Assembly (NCBI GenBank): GCA_034231615.1
Contig: CM067298.1
Coordinates: 26,120,528-26,184,527 of the forward strand
DNA: 64,000 nucleotides
Direction of reading: 5' to 3'
Origin: Meghimatium bilineatum
Lineage: Eukaryota > Mollusca > Gastropoda > Stylommatophora > Philomycidae
Part shown: one piece after another, positions 56,893 through 62,800 of the stretch
How the letters are laid out: each line of letters begins with the position of its first letter
Position numbering within the stretch: the first letter of the stretch is position 1
Made by a program: the position numbers and the translations under genes
The notes under the pieces: model-generated
What the model was told of the DNA's origin: nothing
Database searches by the model: none
Seen by the model: the letters and a program-made list of their open reading frames with translations, nothing else

Positions 56893-59800
56893 CATACATA
56901 TACACACACGACAGCTAAATCATCATGAGACAATGAGAACTAAAAAATCCTGTTGTAACATAGAAAGTAAATATTTAAAAAAATATATAAAAAGAGTGAA
57001 TTACATGTTATGTTCCAGGTAGAACTGCTATTTAACCCTGTTCATTAATTATTTTTTTTATCCACTAACCAGTTGGTACAGTTTTATTGCAGTCTCCATT
57101 CACTCAATTTGTAACGTATACAGAAAAAATCTTATATACCTCAAACACAGTTATAAAATATTAATCTATAATTTATTTCCATGTTTCATGTGACTAATGC
57201 TTTTCAGTATAGCAATTCACTGGGTCAGTCCGCAAGTGTACAGAAATACATCTAGGTTTCCATGGTTTGAAAATGGAAGTTGTAGAACTAGACTTTGTAG
57301 ACTCTACTTAGTTCACCACATTTAGATATTTAAGTAAATATAGACTTGTTTCAGAATTTCTCAGAACAAATCTGTCTCAACATGAACTCATTTAAAACAA
57401 AAATAATGGATTTCACAAACAAAACAACTGATGTCAAACTTAATAATCATGTTAGAGAAATTTAAAACCTTGAACTATTTAGGGAGCAAGTTATTACAAG
57501 ATGTGATGTGTGTGTGTGTGTTTGTTCTTCACAAGTGATGATGACCATTTTTTTACATCCACTTTTGAAAATTCAATTAGAACTATGATCATGCCTAATT
57601 GTTTGTAGATGGCTAATGAGCCCTATTTGAGCTGTAAATGTCCTTGGACAGTTCGGGCATGGAATGACCACTGTAGACAAATTTGGTCTATCTGTGACCT
57701 TCTAGCTACTCTCCGCTGGTGAGTTGCAGTATTTCTCCTCTTTTCACATAATGCACTCTTTTTGACAGTAGGGAGTCCTGTAGATCTATTTTTTGCAAGT
57801 TCTTCCCATGTGTCTTGGTCTATTTCAAATACTTTCAGTGAGGTCTTTAACGAGTCCTTGTAGCGCTTCTTTTGGCCACTTTGAGATCGTTTACCCTTCT
57901 CCAGCTCACCATAGAGAAGTATCTTTGGCAGGTGATGGTCTGGCATACATACCAGATGACCTGCCCAATGAATCTGTGTCTGCATCAGGATAGTGTTAAT
58001 GCTGGGGATACCAGATCTGTCATGGACAGTGGTATCTGGAATCTTGTCTTGCCATTTGATGTTCATAATTTTTCTGAGACAAGTTGTGTGAAAGTTATTG
58101 AGTTTCCTCACATGACGTCTATATACAGTCCATGTTTCACTAGCGTATAATGGCACTGGAAGTACCACTACTCTATAGACTTTCAGTTTTGTAGGTTAGT
58201 GCCATTTCTATCCCACACATAAGATGTGATATAATCATAGAAATAACCCACAAAGCTTTGGCAGTAGGTGAATTTTACAAGCATTCAAATATATGGTCCT
58301 CACAGGAATTAGCAACTAATAAAATTTATACAGTTAAATGCATGCATACTGCCTGTATTGCCATATGGATGCAAAAGCTGAAAATCTACACAATAGACTA
58401 AATTGATAACCTTTGAAAACAAGTGCCTTCGAAAAAGATTGAACATAATATGGTCAGGTTTTAAAACAATTGATTCACTGAGGGAAAAACAAACCAAGAA
58501 TTTGTGTCACATTCTATAAGAAAAAGATGGAATTACATACACCATATGCTCAGATTGATGAAAACAGTCTTTCCAAGCAAACCTTTCTGTGGAAGGTAGA
58601 GAGCAGACGAAAAGTAGATCACACTAAAGACATTTTAAACAGAACAATAAATATATAAAGCTTAAAATTGGGTATAAGTTATACAGAAGAACAACAGTAA
58701 CTTGCAATGAGACACTTAACATGGAGATAAATGACTACTGTCCTATATGCCATATTTGGTGTGGCCAAAAAGAAATTAATTAACTATAAATTATTATTTA
58801 ATGTTGCACACAATTTTATATATATATATATATATATAGCTTTAAAACAAGCAATATCCGCCATGATATACACATAGCTGTCAACTTATGTTTTCATAGA
58901 TCCATATTTTTTTACAATTTATATGCACATATTAATTAAAACAGCAGTATTTTGCACCAAAAGTCCTTTCTTTGTTTTCTTTTTTCCCCCCATAAATACG
59001 TGCATGTGAGATAAAATCGTCCGCATTAGTAATAATTGCTGAAATTTCAGATACCTGTATCACAAATCTGTACCAGTTAACACCTATGCATACATTTAAT
59101 GTGTGGTAATGAAGGTTGAAATAACTTGTATGCTCACTTACACGGACAATATAGCGGAATGGTTTATTGTGAAAGTCTTCCTTTGGCAACAACAAAAAGA
59201 GTAATACATCACTTAAATCCTGCAGGTATTCTGTTGAGATAAAATACAAAGTACTTGTAAAAAATATAAACAACTTTGATAGCAATAGAATTATAATTGA
59301 ATGATAGAAGAAAATCTAGTAAAATATGTTTTATTTACTTCTCAATCTGTCAAAATTGTAAAATCTCATCTGCTTTCTACAGACTGTCTATAAAGTTGCT
59401 GTGCACTCATTTACATTGCTGGTGACACTACATTACATAAATTGTGGGTATTATTGCATATATATTCATCATTGATGCTACAATATTTATGAAAAAACAC
59501 TACTGCTCAAGTCAATCACATATTAGGTAAAGTGGCCCATTGCATAACAAAGTAAGTATATGGTCAGTGAATAAAAGTTAACTCTGCAGCTCACCCATAT
59601 GCTGTCAATGCTTGAAGGGGAGTATAGAATTGCAAAAATGCCATTAGGTTATTTATATTATAGAATTGAATAAGGGCAAATAAAAAAACCATGGAGACCA
59701 TGGAGACTATGGCGGTGACCAAGGCATTTGAGTGGCTACGCACACAGAAAGTAACGCAGGTCTGCATCTTGAGTGACTCTATGAGTATGATTAAGAAGGT

Positions 59801-62800
59801 ACAAGTGGGTCTCCTTCGCGAACAGTGGATTGAGGCCTTGAGAAATGCGAGCTTGAGAGCGGTTACATTTATTTTCATGCCAGGACATGTGGGCGTTCGA
59901 GGCAATGAAAGAGCGGATCAACTGGCATCATGTGCGATTGTGGCAAAGGGTGATGGGGCAATGGATCGCACTGACGTTTTGAACTCCTTAAGAGATATAA
60001 CACGCGAGAGTGAGACTAATGTGGATGATGATTCCTTTTCAATGGCTAGGATTAAAGATCGGGGATTGAGATGCGGTGTTGCTAGAGGTGAACATTTTGG
60101 AGGGCGCAGAAGAATGATGGTCAACCAGCATAGGACCGGTACTGTCAGCAGAAGTGTGATGGCGGATACACTCAAGGAGAGATCGTAGCAACTATGGATG
60201 TATCCAGTTTGCAGTGATGATGATCCGACGACTAACTAACTAACTAAAGGGCAAATAAGTAGTGCTAGCATAAACACTACATTTATTATGTCCCTTTGAT
60301 AGTGTGTAGTTTATAGTAATAGTAAACTTATAGTAATATATGGTCATTGGGTGGCCCTGCGCGCACATCTTTTCGTGATGTAGCAGTCCTCGAGTCAGTA
60401 AGAAACATACAGTATCTTTATCTGTAGCCGGCATCCCCAGTAAACACAAATCTGAGAATGCATTTGTCATTTTGTATTTGCAATGACTAGTCTGCTACGC
60501 CTGTTTGTCATGTGAGATGTTTGTGATGACATGAAAGATGCACAAATTATCACAGAGTTGAAATGGTTCTGTGTATTACATTAAAAAGTTGAGATGTGGA
60601 CACATCATTCCGTAAAGTACCAAGGCGACTAAGGAGGTTTTGGTGTTGAGTAGGCTGTCCCATTCTATATAGGATCAAAGTAACCCAGAATCCATGCTGA
60701 AGTTAAATGTGTCAGGCTGAAAGACACGGATATCACACTTAAGCTGTAAATCATGATACAACTCATTTCATTTTCTGGACTACATTCTGTTATTCTATAG
60801 AAGTTTGAGAATGAACGAGAAAGAAGAATTCTGCAGCTAACAGCAATCTGCTGAGCCATGCTGTACAATCAATCAATCAATCAATCAATCAACCAGTTAC
60901 CCTTCAGGGTCATAGGGCTACCACATTGGATGCTTCAGCACACAGAGTCCTCCAGTGAATTCTATCCTCAGCGATGCGGATGAGTGTGGAAATATCTTGT
61001 CCTGTCCATTCCTTGATGTTGTCTGTACATGCCTTTACTTGCCCTCCTCTGCTTCTTCTCCCTTTGACAGCTCCCTGCAGTATTGTTTTCAACAAGGAAT
61101 CATGCCTGCATACATGTCCAACCCATGCTAGTTTTCGTCATTTCACTATTGAAAGAAATGGTTCCTGGACACCTGCACACATCTCTACTTTATTTCTTAT
61201 GAACTTTATTTCTTTCATGCAGTACACTAGACCATGGACATATACAACTTGCAATGATGTCCTATTGAGTATGTGTATTTGATTTCAAATGCAATGCACA
61301 TCAAATTTATAGACACAAAATATTTATTCTTGAACACCAACATACTAACAAAGGAGTTAGTGATCACAGCACCTTGTAGAGCAGAAAACAAACTCTCTTC
61401 ACTTTGCAACTGTCCAGATTAGGGTATCCCAGGACAGGTTAATGTTATTTTAGACAGCAAGCATTCACAATTTTCCATTAAGCTTTCTTTGTGATGCATT
61501 TTTTCTGACGTTTCTTCATGATTTATAGAATGGAAGCTCTGGTGATGGTATTTTTATGACATGCCCATTGAAATTTCATATGTCTTTCTATGAATGCATC
61601 TCTTTGTATATGCTCAGAGTGTAAATATTGTGGTTGATGATTTTTGTGTCAAAAGATTTTGAAAATTGTTCGTAGGCAGACAGTTAAGATGATAGTTTTG
61701 ACATATTTTTGTTCTATTGGTCTCTAATACTACATGTCATAATGGAGAAGATAAAAGTACAAACTTTATTCTTGTTTGTTTTTTGTTCAGTGCTAGGAAG
61801 ATTTCCAAATATTATTTAACCTTCACTAAAGCACACTGTGTTTACAATTTGGGCAACACATTTAGCCCAAATTGTGTTATATCTTGTTTTTGGACGGCGA
61901 AATCTGGCGCCCAGTGCGTTAAACCCAAAATTAAAAAAAAGCCAAATTTGTAATTTTTTTGAGTGGTAAATTAGTAAGTATTTTATTTAACTTTCTGTTT
62001 CTGTTCATAAAATGGCGTTAAGAGACATCGTGTTATTATGCAATTGAAATCCGAGCAATCTCTAGCCATCCGCAGACAGTGAACCGAATTTTATATACTT
62101 TTATTTTGTCATAAAAAAAAGAAAGTAAAGTAACCCATAGCATTTATTAATGCCGTAGGGGTGTGAGATGTTAGCGATCTCACATTTCACAGGCTCTGCA
62201 AATGAGGGCGGTAGCCATCTCCTCTCCCTCTCAGTCTTTACTTCCCGGATTAATCCGGTACCCATTTAAGGCTGGGTCGACCTGGGAGCCATTGCGATCT
62301 GAAAACATTTCCGCCTCAACTGGGGAATGAACCCAGGACCACTCATATGCGAAGCCAGTGCGCTAACCACTGCGCTAACGCGGCTCCCTTATTTTGTCAT
62401 ATACTCAGTGAAATCATTATTTATTCTGAATTTAAAGTGGAAACCTTGAGAGGTAAGTACTTCAAATAGATTAAATAAAATAGAACACGAGGTTCCACAA
62501 GGTTTTCATTATGCAAAATATGTAATATTCAACAGCTTTCGATCGATCAAAAATACAATAGGCATAGATCTAGATAGGTCTAAATCTGCCTTTATCACTT
62601 TCTCACACACACACAACAAAACTTACACCAATATATGCAGAATTTAATTCTTTATTTATATGTGCAAATATTATTTAAATATCTGTAACAACAAAAAAGT
62701 TATCGTGATTTCAAAACAGCCCCCAACGGTTGCGTAACATTTTCAAAAACTAACTCTGCTGCAGTCTGCGGCAGGAGAGAAATTGCGTAATTGTATACAC

